This document shows, piece after piece, positions 20,211 through 28,848 of a stretch of 33,319 bases of DNA. This DNA comes from Candidatus Oscillibacter excrementigallinarum (GTDB lineage: Bacteria > Bacillota > Clostridia > Oscillospirales > Oscillospiraceae). Every line of letters starts with the position of its first letter. Position 1 is the stretch's first letter. The notes below the pieces were generated by a model. That model had not been told where the DNA came from, ran no database searches, and worked only from the letters and a program-made list of their open reading frames with translations. The position numbers and the translations under genes were made by a program. Location: assembly GCA_019118245.1 (NCBI GenBank), contig DWZJ01000018.1, forward strand, positions 1 through 33,319, given 5' to 3'.

Positions 20211-22763
20211 ATGGCGAACTTTACTGTAAACGGACAGGCCGTCACCGTGGAGCAAAACCAAAAGCTGCTGCGCTATCTGCGGGACACCCTGCATCTCACC
20301 AGCGTCAAGGACGGGTGCAGCGAGGGCGCCTGCGGCACCTGCACGGTGCTGATCGACGGCAAGCCCACCAAGGCCTGCATCCCCCAGACCGACAAGCTGG
20401 AGGGGAAGCACATCATCACGGTGGAGGGCCTGACCGATTTTGAAAAGCAGGTCTACACCTACGCCTTCGGCATGGCGGGGGCGGTCCAGTGCGGCTTCTG
20501 CATCCCCGGCATGGTGATGAGCGCCAAGGGATTGCTGGACACGAATCCCAATCCCACCCGGGAGGAGGCGGCCTACGCCATCCGCAACAACATCTGCCGG
20601 TGCACCGGGTATGTGAAGATCATTGACGGCATTTTGCTGGCGGCGGAGCTGTTCCGCAAGGGCGAGGTGCCGCCGGCGCCCACCGACTGGTCCCTGGGCG
20701 CGCGGGTGCCCCGGGTGGACGTGGAGGAGAAGGTCACCGGCACCGGCATCTATCCCGACGACATCTATCTGGACGGCATGATCTACGGCAGCGCCGTCCG
20801 GTCCCAGTATCCCCGGGCCCGGGTGCTGGCCATCCACACGGAGGAGGCCAAGGCCCTGCCCGGCGTGGTCTGTGTGCTGACCGCCGACGACATCCCCGGC
20901 CAGAACAAGGTGGGCCACCTGGTGAAGGACTGGGACACCATGATCGCCGTGGGGGACATCACCCACTATCTGGGGGACGCCATCTGCCTGGTGGCGGCGG
21001 AGACGCCGGAGATCCTGGCCCAGGCCAAGGCGCTGGTGAAGGTGGACTATGAGGAGCTGCCCATGGTCCGAAGCCCCCGGGAAGCCATGCTGCCCGATGC
21101 GCCCCTGGTCCACCGGACCGGGAACCTGCTGACCCACAAGCACATCCAGCGGGGCAACCCGGCGGAGGCCATCGCCAAGTCGAAGCACGTGCTGACCCAG
21201 CACTTCTCCACCCCCTGGACGGAGCACGCCTTCCTGGAGCCGGAGTGCGCCGTGGCCTATCCCGATGGGGACGGGGTCATGGTCCTCTCCACGGACCAGG
21301 GCGCCTATGACACCCAGCACGAGATCATGGGGATGCTGGGACTGCCGGCGGAGCAGGTGAAGGTCCGCAACTGCCTGGTGGGCGGCGGCTTCGGCGGCAA
21401 GGAGGACGTGACGGTCCAGCACCACGCCGCCCTGATCGCCTATCTCGCCAAACGCCCGGTGAAGGTGAAGCTCACCCGGGCGGAGAGCATTCTGATCCAC
21501 CCCAAGCGCCACCCCATGGAGATGGAGTTCTCCATCGGCTGTGACGAGAACGGCATCATCCAGGGCGTGGCCGCCGAGGTCATCGCCGACACCGGGGCCT
21601 ACGCCTCCCTGGGCGGGCCGGTGCTGGAGCGGGCCTGCACCCACGCCGCCGGTCCCTACAACTACCAGAACTTCGAGATCGACGGGTGGGCCTACTACAC
21701 CAACAATCCCCCCGCCGGGGCCTTCCGGGGCTTCGGCGTCACCCAGACCTGCTTCTGCATCGAGAGCCTGCTGAACCAGATGGCGGACATCGTGGGCATC
21801 ACCCCCTGGGAGATCCGCTACCGCAACGCCATCCGCCCGGGGCAGGAGCTGCCCAACGGCCAGATCGTGGACAACTCCACCGGCCTGGTGGAGACGCTGG
21901 AGGCCGTGAAGCCCTATGTGGAGGCAAATCAGTATGTGGGCCTGGCCTGCGCCATGAAGAACGCCGGCGTGGGCGTGGGCATCCCGGACACCGGCCGGTG
22001 CCGCCTGGTGGTGGAGGACGGCAAGCTCCACATCTTTGCCGGCGCCTCCTGCATCGGCCAGGGCCTGGGCACGGTGCTGACCCAGATGGTCTACGAGCAG
22101 ACCAAGATCCCCCGGGACAGAATTGTCTACGAGCGGTCCAACACCTACTGCGCGCCGGACTCCGGCACCACCTCCGGCTCCCGCCAGACGCTGTTCACCG
22201 GCGAGGCGGTCCGCCGGGCCTGCCAGGATCTGAAGGCGGCCATGGCGGAGAGCGGCGGCCTGGACGGCCTGAACGGCCAGGAGTTCTACGGGGAGTACCT
22301 GGGCAAGACGGACCCCCTGGGGGCGCCGGTGCCCAACCCGGTCAGCCACGTGGCCTACGGCTACGCCACCCAGGTGTGCATCCTGGACGACGAGGGCAGG
22401 ATCCGCCAGATGGTGGCGGCCCACGACGTGGGCAGGGCCGTGAACCCCCTGTCCGTGGAGGGCCAGATCGAGGGCGGCGTGGTCATGAGCCTGGGCTTCG
22501 CCCTGACGGAGCGGTATCCCCTGACGGACTGCAAGCCCACCGCCAAGTACGGCACGCTGGGCCTGTTCCGGGCCAACCAGATCCCGGAGATCACCCCCAT
22601 CATTGTGGAAAAAGAGGGCCTGAATGTGGCCTGCGGCGCCATCGGCATCGGCGAGATCACCTCCATCCCCACGGCCCCCGCCATTGCGGACGCCTATTAC
22701 CGCTATGACGGCAAGTTCCGCACCAGCCTGCCCCTGGAGGGCACGCCATACAGCCGGAAATAA
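20211..22763 (+). CDS. Fused [2Fe-2S]/molybdopterin xanthine-dehydrogenase-family hydroxylase
   Basis: An 850-residue oxidoreductase joining two parts that are usually separate subunits. Residues 1-150 are a [2Fe-2S] domain with plant-type (Cys36, 41, 44, 56) and second-cluster (Cys94, 97, 129, 131) cysteines. The rest is the molybdenum-binding domain, with GGGFGGKED, AFRGFGVTQ (Arg that binds purines in xanthine dehydrogenases) and GIGEIT (the catalytic Glu). No FAD domain is present. The fusion and the nearby mocA-type gene resemble the selenium-dependent xanthine dehydrogenase group, which would need a selenium-modified cofactor. That subgroup call is from memory. The ATG at 20211 has AAGGAGG eight bases upstream. 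A bidirectional hairpin ends the gene. Confidence 0.88.
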   Translation: MANFTVNGQAVTVEQNQKLLRYLRDTLHLTSVKDGCSEGACGTCTVLIDGKPTKACIPQTDKLEGKHIITVEGLTDFEKQVYTYAFGMAGAVQCGFCIPGMVMSAKGLLDTNPNPTREEAAYAIRNNICRCTGYVKIIDGILLAAELFRKGEVPPAPTDWSLGARVPRVDVEEKVTGTGIYPDDIYLDGMIYGSAVRSQYPRARVLAIHTEEAKALPGVVCVLTADDIPGQNKVGHLVKDWDTMIAVGDITHYLGDAICLVAAETPEILAQAKALVKVDYEELPMVRSPREAMLPDAPLVHRTGNLLTHKHIQRGNPAEAIAKSKHVLTQHFSTPWTEHAFLEPECAVAYPDGDGVMVLSTDQGAYDTQHEIMGMLGLPAEQVKVRNCLVGGGFGGKEDVTVQHHAALIAYLAKRPVKVKLTRAESILIHPKRHPMEMEFSIGCDENGIIQGVAAEVIADTGAYASLGGPVLERACTHAAGPYNYQNFEIDGWAYYTNNPPAGAFRGFGVTQTCFCIESLLNQMADIVGITPWEIRYRNAIRPGQELPNGQIVDNSTGLVETLEAVKPYVEANQYVGLACAMKNAGVGVGIPDTGRCRLVVEDGKLHIFAGASCIGQGLGTVLTQMVYEQTKIPRDRIVYERSNTYCAPDSGTTSGSRQTLFTGEAVRRACQDLKAAMAESGGLDGLNGQEFYGEYLGKTDPLGAPVPNPVSHVAYGYATQVCILDDEGRIRQMVAAHDVGRAVNPLSVEGQIEGGVVMSLGFALTERYPLTDCKPTAKYGTLGLFRANQIPEITPIIVEKEGLNVACGAIGIGEITSIPTAPAIADAYYRYDGKFRTSLPLEGTPYSRK

Positions 22764-22769
22764 AGAAAT

Positions 22770-22793
22770 GCCGCGGCGCATCAGCGCCGCGGC
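22770..22793. terminator. Bidirectional hairpin between convergent genes
   Basis: A perfect 10-bp stem GCCGCGGCGC/GCGCCGCGGC with an ATCA loop. There is no T tract on either side, so it may need other factors. It lies between the fused hydroxylase and the converging DUF1905 gene. Confidence 0.6.
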
Positions 22794-22809
22794 CTGTCCG
22801 GAAATTGCG

Positions 22810-23079
22810 TTATCCGCGTTCCCGCACCGTCACATGGACGGTGTCGCCGGGCTGTTTTCCGATCTGGGCCCGGATGTCCTTCCGCATCCCCAGAATGTGG
22901 CCGGGGGTGCCCATCCGCACCAGGCTCCCCGCGTAGGGGACGCCGTCAAAGGTCGCGGCCACCTGGACCCGGCCCTTGCCGAACAGCGCCCGGACATCGT
23001 AGGGGAACTCTACATAGGCGCCGTCGATGTCCGGCACCTTCCGGATCACCGCGTCGAATTCGTAGACCGTGGGCTCCAT
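22810..23079 (-). CDS. DUF1905-domain protein
   Basis: An 89-residue protein that is almost entirely a DUF1905 domain: [25 protein letters not shown], then [19 protein letters not shown] and [26 protein letters not shown]. The domain has an AbrB-like or beta-barrel look, but no biochemical role is established that I know of. It starts two bases after the mocA-like gene, with AAAGGAGAGG as ribosome site, so the two are co-transcribed. That tight link and the flanking molybdenum enzymes suggest a part in cofactor or hydroxylase maturation, which is inference only. Confidence 0.85.
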   Translation of the reverse strand: MEPTVYEFDAVIRKVPDIDGAYVEFPYDVRALFGKGRVQVAATFDGVPYAGSLVRMGTPGHILGMRKDIRAQIGKQPGDTVHVTVRERG

Positions 23080-23081
23080 GT

Positions 23082-23669
23082 TCAAACCTCTCCTTTCAGC
23101 GCCTCCAGGGCCTGGACGGTGTCCACGTCGTGGAGCTCCTCCGCCGGCACCTCCAGGAGGAACAGGTCCTCCTCGTGCCGCCGGATGACGGTGTTGCCGC
23201 CGTGGTCCTCCCGCAGCTCCAGCAGCTCCGGGAAAAACCGGGCGGGGAAGAGGCAGGGGTTGCCCCGGACGCCGCCGTGGCCCAGGGCGGCGATCTTCTC
23301 CGGCTGGGCCCGCCAGCGGTCCACCAGCTCCGCCACGCTCTCCCGCCGCAGCAGGGGCTGGTCGCTCACCTGGAACAGCACCCCGCCGCAGTCCCGCAGC
23401 TCTGTTAGACCCAGGGCGATGGTGTGGCTGATGCCCCAGTCCGGGTGGGGATTGTGGACGGCGGCGAAGCGGAACTCTCCGGCCAGGCGCATGACCTCCG
23501 GGTATTGGGTCACCACCACGACTTGGTCGAATTTCTCCGCCGGGACGGCTTCCAGCGCCCGGAGGATCAGGCTCCTGCCCCGCAGCTGGGCGGCCAGCTT
23601 GTTTTCCCCGAACCGCCGGGCGTTGCCGGCGGCCATCACCACACATCCCAGCTTCGGTGTGTTTTCCAT
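23082..23669 (-). CDS. mocA: MocA-type molybdenum cofactor cytidylyltransferase
   Basis: A 195-residue nucleotidyltransferase. The N-terminal signature [16 protein letters not shown] (about residues 10-25) is the LxAGxSxRxG-xxK nucleotide-binding loop of the MobA/MocA/IspD fold. QVSDQPLLR carries the metal-binding aspartate. [12 protein letters not shown] and [11 protein letters not shown] match MocA-type members. These convert molybdopterin to its cytosine dinucleotide form for xanthine-dehydrogenase-family enzymes. The gene lies in reverse orientation between two such enzymes, which supports the call. A guanylyltransferase (MobA) is less likely. GAGGTGAT lies upstream of the ATG. It is the first gene of a two-gene unit with DUF1905. 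Confidence 0.85.
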   Translation of the reverse strand: MENTPKLGCVVMAAGNARRFGENKLAAQLRGRSLILRALEAVPAEKFDQVVVVTQYPEVMRLAGEFRFAAVHNPHPDWGISHTIALGLTELRDCGGVLFQVSDQPLLRRESVAELVDRWRAQPEKIAALGHGGVRGNPCLFPARFFPELLELREDHGGNTVIRRHEEDLFLLEVPAEELHDVDTVQALEALKGEV

Positions 23670-23690
23670 GTCATCACCTCATTTGAGTTT

Positions 23691-23720
23691 AGTATATCCG
23701 TTTTCCCACCGTCCAGTCAA
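23691..23720 (-). promoter_or_regulatory. Promoter of the mocA-DUF1905 unit
   Basis: On the reverse strand TTGACT (23715-23720), an 18-base spacer and TATACT (23691-23696). No equally good forward promoter was found for xdhA in this 91-base gap. Confidence 0.7.
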
Positions 23721-23760
23721 TGGGCGGCGGAACGCCCAGAGAAAAAAGGAGGCTTGCCTG

Positions 23761-26055
23761 ATGAGCAAAAGCGTCGGCAAAAGCGTCCCCCGCGTGGACG
23801 CCTATGACAAAGCCACGGGCCGCGCCAAGTACACGGCGGACCTGTGCGATCAAAGCGCCCTGGTGGCCAGGATCCTGCACTCCACCATTGCCCACGGCTA
23901 TGTGAAGTCCATCGACACCACGGCGGCGGAGGCCATCCCCGGCGTGGTGAAGGTCCTGACCTGCTTCGACGTGCCCGATTATCCCTTCCCCACGGCGGGA
24001 CACCCCTGGTCCACGGACCCCGCCCACCAGGACGTGGCGGACCGGCTGCTGCTGAACCGCCATGTGCGGTACTACGGCGACGACATCGCCGCCGTCATCG
24101 CCGAGGATGAGGTGGCCGCGGCCCAGGCCCTCCGGGCCCTGAAGGCGGAGTACGAGGAGCTGCCCTTCGTCCTGGACGCCCAGAAGGCCATGGAGCCGGA
24201 TGCCCCCCAGATCCACGAGGACTGTCCCGGCAACGTGCTGAAGCACACGGACATCCGGCGGGGCGACTATCAGGGCGCCATCCAGGAGCCGGGGCTGATC
24301 CGGGTCGAGGGCTGGTACGACACCCCCACGGTCCAGCACTGCCACATCGAGAACCACGGCTGCTTCGCCTATGAGGAGGCGGGCCGGGTGGTGGTGGTCA
24401 CCTCCACCCAGATCCCCCACATCATCCGCCGGGTGGTGGGGCAGGCCCTGGGCCTGCCCTGGGGCAAGGTGCGGATCGTGAAGCCCTACATCGGCGGCGG
24501 CTTCGGCAACAAGCAGGACGCCCTGTACGAGCCCCTGTGCGCCTGGCTCTCCACCCAGGTGGGCGGCCGGCTGGTGCACCTGGAGTGCACCCGGGAGGAG
24601 ACCTTCGTCTCCAACCGGGTCCGCCACGCCATCCGCACCCACATCATCTCCTGGGTCCGGCCCGACGGCACCCTGGCTGCCCGGAAGTTTGAGGCCTGGT
24701 CCAACCAGGGCGGCTACGCCTCCCACGGCCACAGCATCGTGGCCAAGGGCATGGGCGCCTTCCCCCAGCTGTACCCCTGCGGAAATCTGGAGTGCGACTG
24801 CTGGACGGTGTACACCAACCGCCCGGTGGCGGGCGCCATGCGGGGCTACGGCATCCCCCAGGCCATGTGGGCCGGGGAGTGCCACATCGACGACATCTGC
24901 GCCCGCCTCGGCATGGAGCCCATGGAATTCCGGCGGAAGAACCTGATGCCGGTGGGCTATACCGACGGCTTCTCCAAGAACGAGCTGTACTCCGACACCT
25001 TCAACCAGTGCATGGACAAGGGGATGCAGCTGCTGGACTACGCCCGGAAATACCGGGCGTACCAGAACCAGACCGGCCCCATCCGGCGGGGCGTGGGCCT
25101 GGCGGTGTTCTGGTACAACACCGCCGTGTGGCCAATCTCCCTGGAGTCCTCCTCCTGCCGGATGGTGCTGAACCAGGACGGCTCCCTCCAGTTCCAGACC
25201 GGCGAGACGGAGATCGGCCAGGGCTGCGACACCGCCTACTCCCAGATGGTGGCGGACGCGGTGGGCATCCCGGTGGAGGACGTCCACGCGGTGTCCACCC
25301 AGGACACGGACGTGACCCCCTTCGGCACCGGCGCCTACGCCTCCCGGCAGACGTACATCGGCGGCTTCTCGATTATGCAGACAGCCCAGGCCCTGCGGGA
25401 GCGGATCTTGCAGATCGCCCACGAGCAGACCCGGATGCCGGTGTCCGTCCTGGATCTGGTGGACGGCAAGATCGTCCGCAAGTCCGACGGCCGGGTCCTC
25501 AAGACTCTGGGCGAGCTGGCCACCGAGAGCCTCTACTCCCTGGAGCACAGCCAGCACATCACCGCGGAGACCACGGCCCAGATCAAGTCCAACGCCTACT
25601 CCTTCGGCTGCTCCTTTGCCGAGGTGGAGGTGGACATCCCCATGTGCAAGGTGAAACTGCTGAACATCGTCAATGTCCACGACTGCGGAACCCTCATCAA
25701 CCCCGCCCTGGCGGAGGCCCAGGTCCACGGCGGCATGTCCATGGGCATCGGCTTCGGCCTCTCCGAGGAGCTGAAATTCGACGAAAAGACCGGCAGACCC
25801 CTGAACAACAACCTGCTGGACTACAAGCTGTCCACCTTTATGGACCATCCCACGCTCCAGGCGGCGTTTGTGGAGAATCCGGAGCCCACGTCTCCCTATG
25901 GCACCAAGGCCCTGGGCGAGCCGCCGGCCTGCTCGCCGGCGCCGGCCATCCGCAACGCCATCCTCAACGCCACCGGCGTGGCCTTTGACGACTGTCCCAT
26001 CACGCCCCACGTCCTCTACCGGGGATTCAAAGAGGCGGGACTGATCAACGACTAA
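23761..26055 (+). CDS. xdhA: Xanthine dehydrogenase, molybdenum-binding subunit
   Basis: The catalytic subunit that hydroxylates purines such as hypoxanthine or xanthine at the molybdenum centre. The 764-residue protein can be followed along E. coli XdhA from end to end: RVDAYDKATGRAKYTADL, STQIPHIIRRVVGQALGLPW, KPYIGGGFGNKQD, AGAMRGYGIPQ, ETEIGQGCDTAYSQMVA, STQDTDVTPFGTGAYASRQ and ALGEPPACSPAPAIRN. The purine-binding arginine and the catalytic glutamate are both kept. The start follows AAAAAGGAGG. The order Mo subunit, FAD subunit, Fe-S subunit is the same as E. coli xdhABC, and the three genes are closely spaced. The substrate is likely a purine, but related heterocycles are possible. Confidence 0.93.
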   Translation: MSKSVGKSVPRVDAYDKATGRAKYTADLCDQSALVARILHSTIAHGYVKSIDTTAAEAIPGVVKVLTCFDVPDYPFPTAGHPWSTDPAHQDVADRLLLNRHVRYYGDDIAAVIAEDEVAAAQALRALKAEYEELPFVLDAQKAMEPDAPQIHEDCPGNVLKHTDIRRGDYQGAIQEPGLIRVEGWYDTPTVQHCHIENHGCFAYEEAGRVVVVTSTQIPHIIRRVVGQALGLPWGKVRIVKPYIGGGFGNKQDALYEPLCAWLSTQVGGRLVHLECTREETFVSNRVRHAIRTHIISWVRPDGTLAARKFEAWSNQGGYASHGHSIVAKGMGAFPQLYPCGNLECDCWTVYTNRPVAGAMRGYGIPQAMWAGECHIDDICARLGMEPMEFRRKNLMPVGYTDGFSKNELYSDTFNQCMDKGMQLLDYARKYRAYQNQTGPIRRGVGLAVFWYNTAVWPISLESSSCRMVLNQDGSLQFQTGETEIGQGCDTAYSQMVADAVGIPVEDVHAVSTQDTDVTPFGTGAYASRQTYIGGFSIMQTAQALRERILQIAHEQTRMPVSVLDLVDGKIVRKSDGRVLKTLGELATESLYSLEHSQHITAETTAQIKSNAYSFGCSFAEVEVDIPMCKVKLLNIVNVHDCGTLINPALAEAQVHGGMSMGIGFGLSEELKFDEKTGRPLNNNLLDYKLSTFMDHPTLQAAFVENPEPTSPYGTKALGEPPACSPAPAIRNAILNATGVAFDDCPITPHVLYRGFKEAGLIND

Positions 26056-26071
26056 AGGAGGGAACCACCTT

Positions 26072-26953
26072 ATGTATGATATGAAAGCCCTGTATCAGGC
26101 AAAGAGCGTCCAGGACGCCGTGGCCCTCCGCGTGGCCCATCCGGAGGCCCAGATCATCGCCGGCGGGTCCGACGTGCTGGTGCAGATGCGGGAGGGCAAG
26201 CGGGCCGGCGTGGAGCTGATCTCCATCTACGGGCTGGATGAGCTCCGGGGCGTGTCCCTGGAGGACGACGGCACCCTGCGCATCGGCTCCCTCACCAGCT
26301 TCTCCCACATCACCCGGGATCCCCTGATCCAGAAGTACCTGAATGTCCTGGGCGAAGCCGTGGACCAGGTGGGCGGGCCCCAGATCCGCAACATCGGCAC
26401 CATCGGCGGCAACACCTGCAACGGCGTCACCTCCGCCGACTCCGCCTCCACCCTTCACGCCTACGACGCCATCGTGGAGCTGACGGGGCCCGACGGCGTC
26501 CGCCGCCAGCCCATCCGGGAGTTCTACATCAAGGCGGGCCAGGTGGACGTCCGGCCCGGCGAGCTCCAGACGGCCATCCTGATCCCTAAAGACAGCTATA
26601 TTGACACTTTTGGCCACTATATCAAATATGCCATGCGGAACGCCATGGACATCGCCACCCTGGGCACGTCCGTGAACGTCCGCCTCTCCGCCGATAAAAA
26701 GACCGTTGAGCGGGCCCGGGTGGCCTTCGGCGTGGCGGGCCCGGTGCCCCTGCGGGCGGAGACCGCCGAGGGTCTCGCCGCCGGAGCGCCGGTGAGCCTG
26801 GACCTGGCGGACCGCTTCGCCCAGGCGGTGAAGGAGGACATCCATCCCCGGGACTCCTGGCGGGCGGCCAAGGATTTCCGGATGCACATCGCCGTGGAGA
26901 GCGCCCGCCGGGCGTTCATCGAAGCGGTCAAGCTGGCGGGAGGTGACCTGTAA
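26072..26953 (+). CDS. xdhB: Xanthine dehydrogenase, FAD-binding subunit
   Basis: Passes electrons from the iron-sulfur subunit to NAD through FAD. The 293-residue protein has the two FAD-binding segments of this family, IIAGGSDVLV near residue 28 and TIGGNTCNGVTSADSA near residue 110. The C-terminal CO-dehydrogenase flavoprotein domain ends in ESARRAFIEA. The length equals that of E. coli XdhB. It starts 16 bases after xdhA with AAAGGAGGG upstream, and its stop shares one base with the xdhC start (TAATG), so the three subunits are translationally coupled. Confidence 0.93.
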   Translation: MYDMKALYQAKSVQDAVALRVAHPEAQIIAGGSDVLVQMREGKRAGVELISIYGLDELRGVSLEDDGTLRIGSLTSFSHITRDPLIQKYLNVLGEAVDQVGGPQIRNIGTIGGNTCNGVTSADSASTLHAYDAIVELTGPDGVRRQPIREFYIKAGQVDVRPGELQTAILIPKDSYIDTFGHYIKYAMRNAMDIATLGTSVNVRLSADKKTVERARVAFGVAGPVPLRAETAEGLAAGAPVSLDLADRFAQAVKEDIHPRDSWRAAKDFRMHIAVESARRAFIEAVKLAGGDL

Positions 26954-27465
26954 TGGCGGAGAAACACGTGATGCAGTACCAGACGGTCCATTTCAATCTG
27001 AACGGCAAGGACGTGGAGCGCACGGTGGACGTGCGGGCCAGCCTGACGGATATGCTCCGCAACGACTTCCGGATGACCTCCGTGAAGAAGGGCTGCGAGG
27101 TGGGGGAGTGCGGCGCCTGCAACGTCCTCATCGACGGGGAGGCCTACAACTCCTGCATCTACCTGGCGGTCTGGGCGGAGGGCAAGCACATCCGCACCCT
27201 GGAGGGGCTGCTGGGCCCCAACGGCGAGCTCAGCGACATCCAGCAGGCCTTTGTGGACGAGGCGGCCATCCAGTGCGGCTTCTGCACCCCGGGCTTCATC
27301 CTGACGGCGGTGGAGATCCTGGAGAGTGGGAAGGAGTACACGGACGACGAGCTGCGGAAGCTCCTGTCCGGCCACCTGTGCCGCTGCACCGGGTATGAGA
27401 ACATCCTCCGGGCGGTGAAGAAGACCATGTACAAGCGCCTGGGCAAGCCCATGCCGGAGGCGTGA
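26953..27465 (+). CDS. xdhC: Xanthine dehydrogenase, [2Fe-2S] subunit
   Basis: A 170-residue electron-transfer subunit with two [2Fe-2S] clusters. The plant-type cluster uses Cys48, 53, 56 and 68 (KKGCEVGECGACNVLI...SC). The second uses Cys108, 111, 143 and 145 (QCGFCTPGF...CRCTGY). The symbol follows the E. coli xdhABC naming; the unrelated XdhC maturation chaperone is a different protein. It ends the operon at a strong terminator. The start overlaps the xdhB stop by one base. Confidence 0.93.
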   Translation: MAEKHVMQYQTVHFNLNGKDVERTVDVRASLTDMLRNDFRMTSVKKGCEVGECGACNVLIDGEAYNSCIYLAVWAEGKHIRTLEGLLGPNGELSDIQQAFVDEAAIQCGFCTPGFILTAVEILESGKEYTDDELRKLLSGHLCRCTGYENILRAVKKTMYKRLGKPMPEA

Positions 27466-27479
27466 GGAGAACGACAGAA

Positions 27480-27515
27480 CGGCCCGGCCGCATCCAGCGG
27501 CCGGGCCGCTTTTTT
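27480..27515 (+). terminator. Terminator of the xdhABC operon
   Basis: A perfect 12-bp GC stem (27480-27491 with 27497-27508) is followed by C and six T residues. Confidence 0.95.
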
Positions 27516-27534
27516 GCGTGTGGCCGTTCCGTGG

Positions 27535-27563
27535 TTTTCTTTTCCCGGGAAGTGTGCTATACT
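27535..27563 (+). promoter_or_regulatory. Promoter of the TetR-family regulator
   Basis: TTTTCT (27535-27540), a 17-base spacer and TATACT (27558-27563), with extended -10 TG. A TTCCCGGGAA palindrome (27542-27551) lies in the spacer. Confidence 0.55.
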
Positions 27564-27594
27564 GACACCAGATGACAAAGAGGGAGGGGATGCC

Positions 27595-28218
27595 ATGGCC
27601 CGCAAAAGCTATACGGAGGAGGACCGGGCCCGGGTGCGGCAGGCGCTGCTGGACACGGGGCTGGAGATGGCGGTGAACAAGGGCCTGGGCGGGCTGCACC
27701 TGGCGGAGCTCACCCGCGCGGTGGGCATCTCCAAGCCCTATTTCTACACGTTTTTCAACTCGCTGGAGGACTTTTCCCTCCAGCTGATGGAGGAGCAGCG
27801 GGGCCGCCTGCTCCGGCTGCTGGAGCAGGAGCTGGCCCGGCCCGAGGGCACCTGGGAGGACCGTGTGGAGTCGTTTTTCCAGACCATCCTCCGCCACCGG
27901 GACCACGGGATCCTGGTGATGACCCAGCGGGAGGAGGCGGACCTCCACAGCCGCCTGGCGCCGGAGCAGTTCCGGGATTTCCGCCCCGGCCAGCGGGCGT
28001 TCTTCCTCCAACTGATGGCGCTGCTGGAGATCCGGGAGGCGGACTGCCCGCCGGAGGTGCTGGCGAACCTGGTCTTCTCCTGTCTCCTGATCTACAACTC
28101 CGCGCCGGAGTCCATGCCGTTCCTGTTTCCGGAGCATCTGGATGAGACGGCGGCGCTCCACGTGCGGTTCCTGGTGGGATACCTCTCCGAACTGCACCGC
28201 AGGGCAAAAGACCGCTGA
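27595..28218 (+). CDS. TetR-family transcriptional regulator
   Basis: A 207-residue regulator. Residues about 10-55 form the TetR helix-turn-helix, with LHLAELTRAVGISKPYFYTFFNSLEDF as the recognition part. The rest is a helical ligand-binding domain with no recognisable specificity. The ATG follows GGGAGGGG. It lies directly after xdhABC and before an unknown gene that has a large inverted repeat at its promoter. Either could be its target. The terminator stem starts inside its last codons. Confidence 0.9.
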   Translation: MARKSYTEEDRARVRQALLDTGLEMAVNKGLGGLHLAELTRAVGISKPYFYTFFNSLEDFSLQLMEEQRGRLLRLLEQELARPEGTWEDRVESFFQTILRHRDHGILVMTQREEADLHSRLAPEQFRDFRPGQRAFFLQLMALLEIREADCPPEVLANLVFSCLLIYNSAPESMPFLFPEHLDETAALHVRFLVGYLSELHRRAKDR

Positions 28219-28232
28219 AAGGCGGTCTTTTT
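28206..28232 (+). terminator. Terminator overlapping the end of the TetR gene
   Basis: AAAAGACCGC pairs with GCGGTCTTTT across a six-base loop and ends in T residues. The left arm is within the last codons of the gene. Confidence 0.85.
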
Positions 28233-28273
28233 CACGGAATGGATATTTACCCGCTTGAACTTTCTGGTTTCTT

Positions 28274-28317
28274 TTGTTATGATGTCTATATTGACCGATA
28301 TAATAAAATCAGTCAAT
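28274..28317 (+). promoter_or_regulatory. Promoter overlapped by a 28-bp inverted repeat (operator)
   Basis: The left half, ATTGACCGAT from 28290, and the right half, ending in ATCAGTCAAT at 28317, are inverse copies with one change in the outer ten bases. Partial symmetry continues to the centre. A perfect TATAAT (28299-28304) sits at the middle of the repeat. A TTGTTA at 28274-28279, with a long 19-base spacer, is the best -35. A protein bound here would cover the -10. The arms look like a TetR-type site. Confidence 0.65.
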
Positions 28318-28347
28318 AATAAAATCTGAAGCCAGAGAGGTGCCGAC

Positions 28348-28836
28348 ATGGGAATTTTCGGAAAACTCTTCAAGGGGCCTGAGATCGACCAGGCCAAGAG
28401 CGCGGACAGCAAGCAGAAGATGCGGCGGCTGTTTGACAGCGTGGTGCCCGACGGGGCGCAGTATCAGCTGGTGGCCGCCTACACGGAGGACGTAAAGCGA
28501 TTCAACTACGGCCTGGTCCACGGCAGCAAGACCACCTACGGCAGCCTCATCGTGGGCTGGAAGGAGGGGGCGGACCCCACGGTGGTGGTCGTGCCCACGG
28601 TGCCGGATCTGTCCGGCTGCGGGGACCCGGAGATCTGCCCCCGGTCTGCGGTCAAAAAGGCCTATCGGAACAAGTACCCCACGGACACCTTCATCATCTA
28701 CCCGGACGGGAAGCACTATCTGGCCATCAACACCTTTGAGTGGCTGGAGGATGAGAAGCTGTTCATCTACGTGGACCAGGGACCGGAGCAGCAGGCCTTT
28801 GAGACGTTTTTCAAGACCTGCTACGCCACGAAATAA
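28348..28836 (+). CDS. Hypothetical protein, first gene after the inverted-repeat promoter
   Basis: A 162-residue soluble protein, not recognised. It starts with a short amphipathic MGIFGKLFKG. It continues as a mixed alpha/beta protein with several valine-rich strands (GSLIVGWKEGADPTVVVVP) and a small cysteine pair, CGDPEIC. It has no signal peptide or membrane span. The start follows AGAGAGGTGCC. A small membrane-protein gene begins 12 bases after its stop, so the two form a unit, probably under the regulator that binds the 28-bp repeat at its promoter. Confidence 0.85.
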   Translation: MGIFGKLFKGPEIDQAKSADSKQKMRRLFDSVVPDGAQYQLVAAYTEDVKRFNYGLVHGSKTTYGSLIVGWKEGADPTVVVVPTVPDLSGCGDPEICPRSAVKKAYRNKYPTDTFIIYPDGKHYLAINTFEWLEDEKLFIYVDQGPEQQAFETFFKTCYATK

Positions 28837-28848
28837 GGGGGGACCGCC

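Noticed and set aside
22624-23760. A forward frame that would extend xdhA by about 380 codons upstream.
   Set aside because: It crosses the mocA and DUF1905 genes on the other strand and has no homology. The ATG at 23761 has a clear AAAAAGGAGG site and matches E. coli XdhA.
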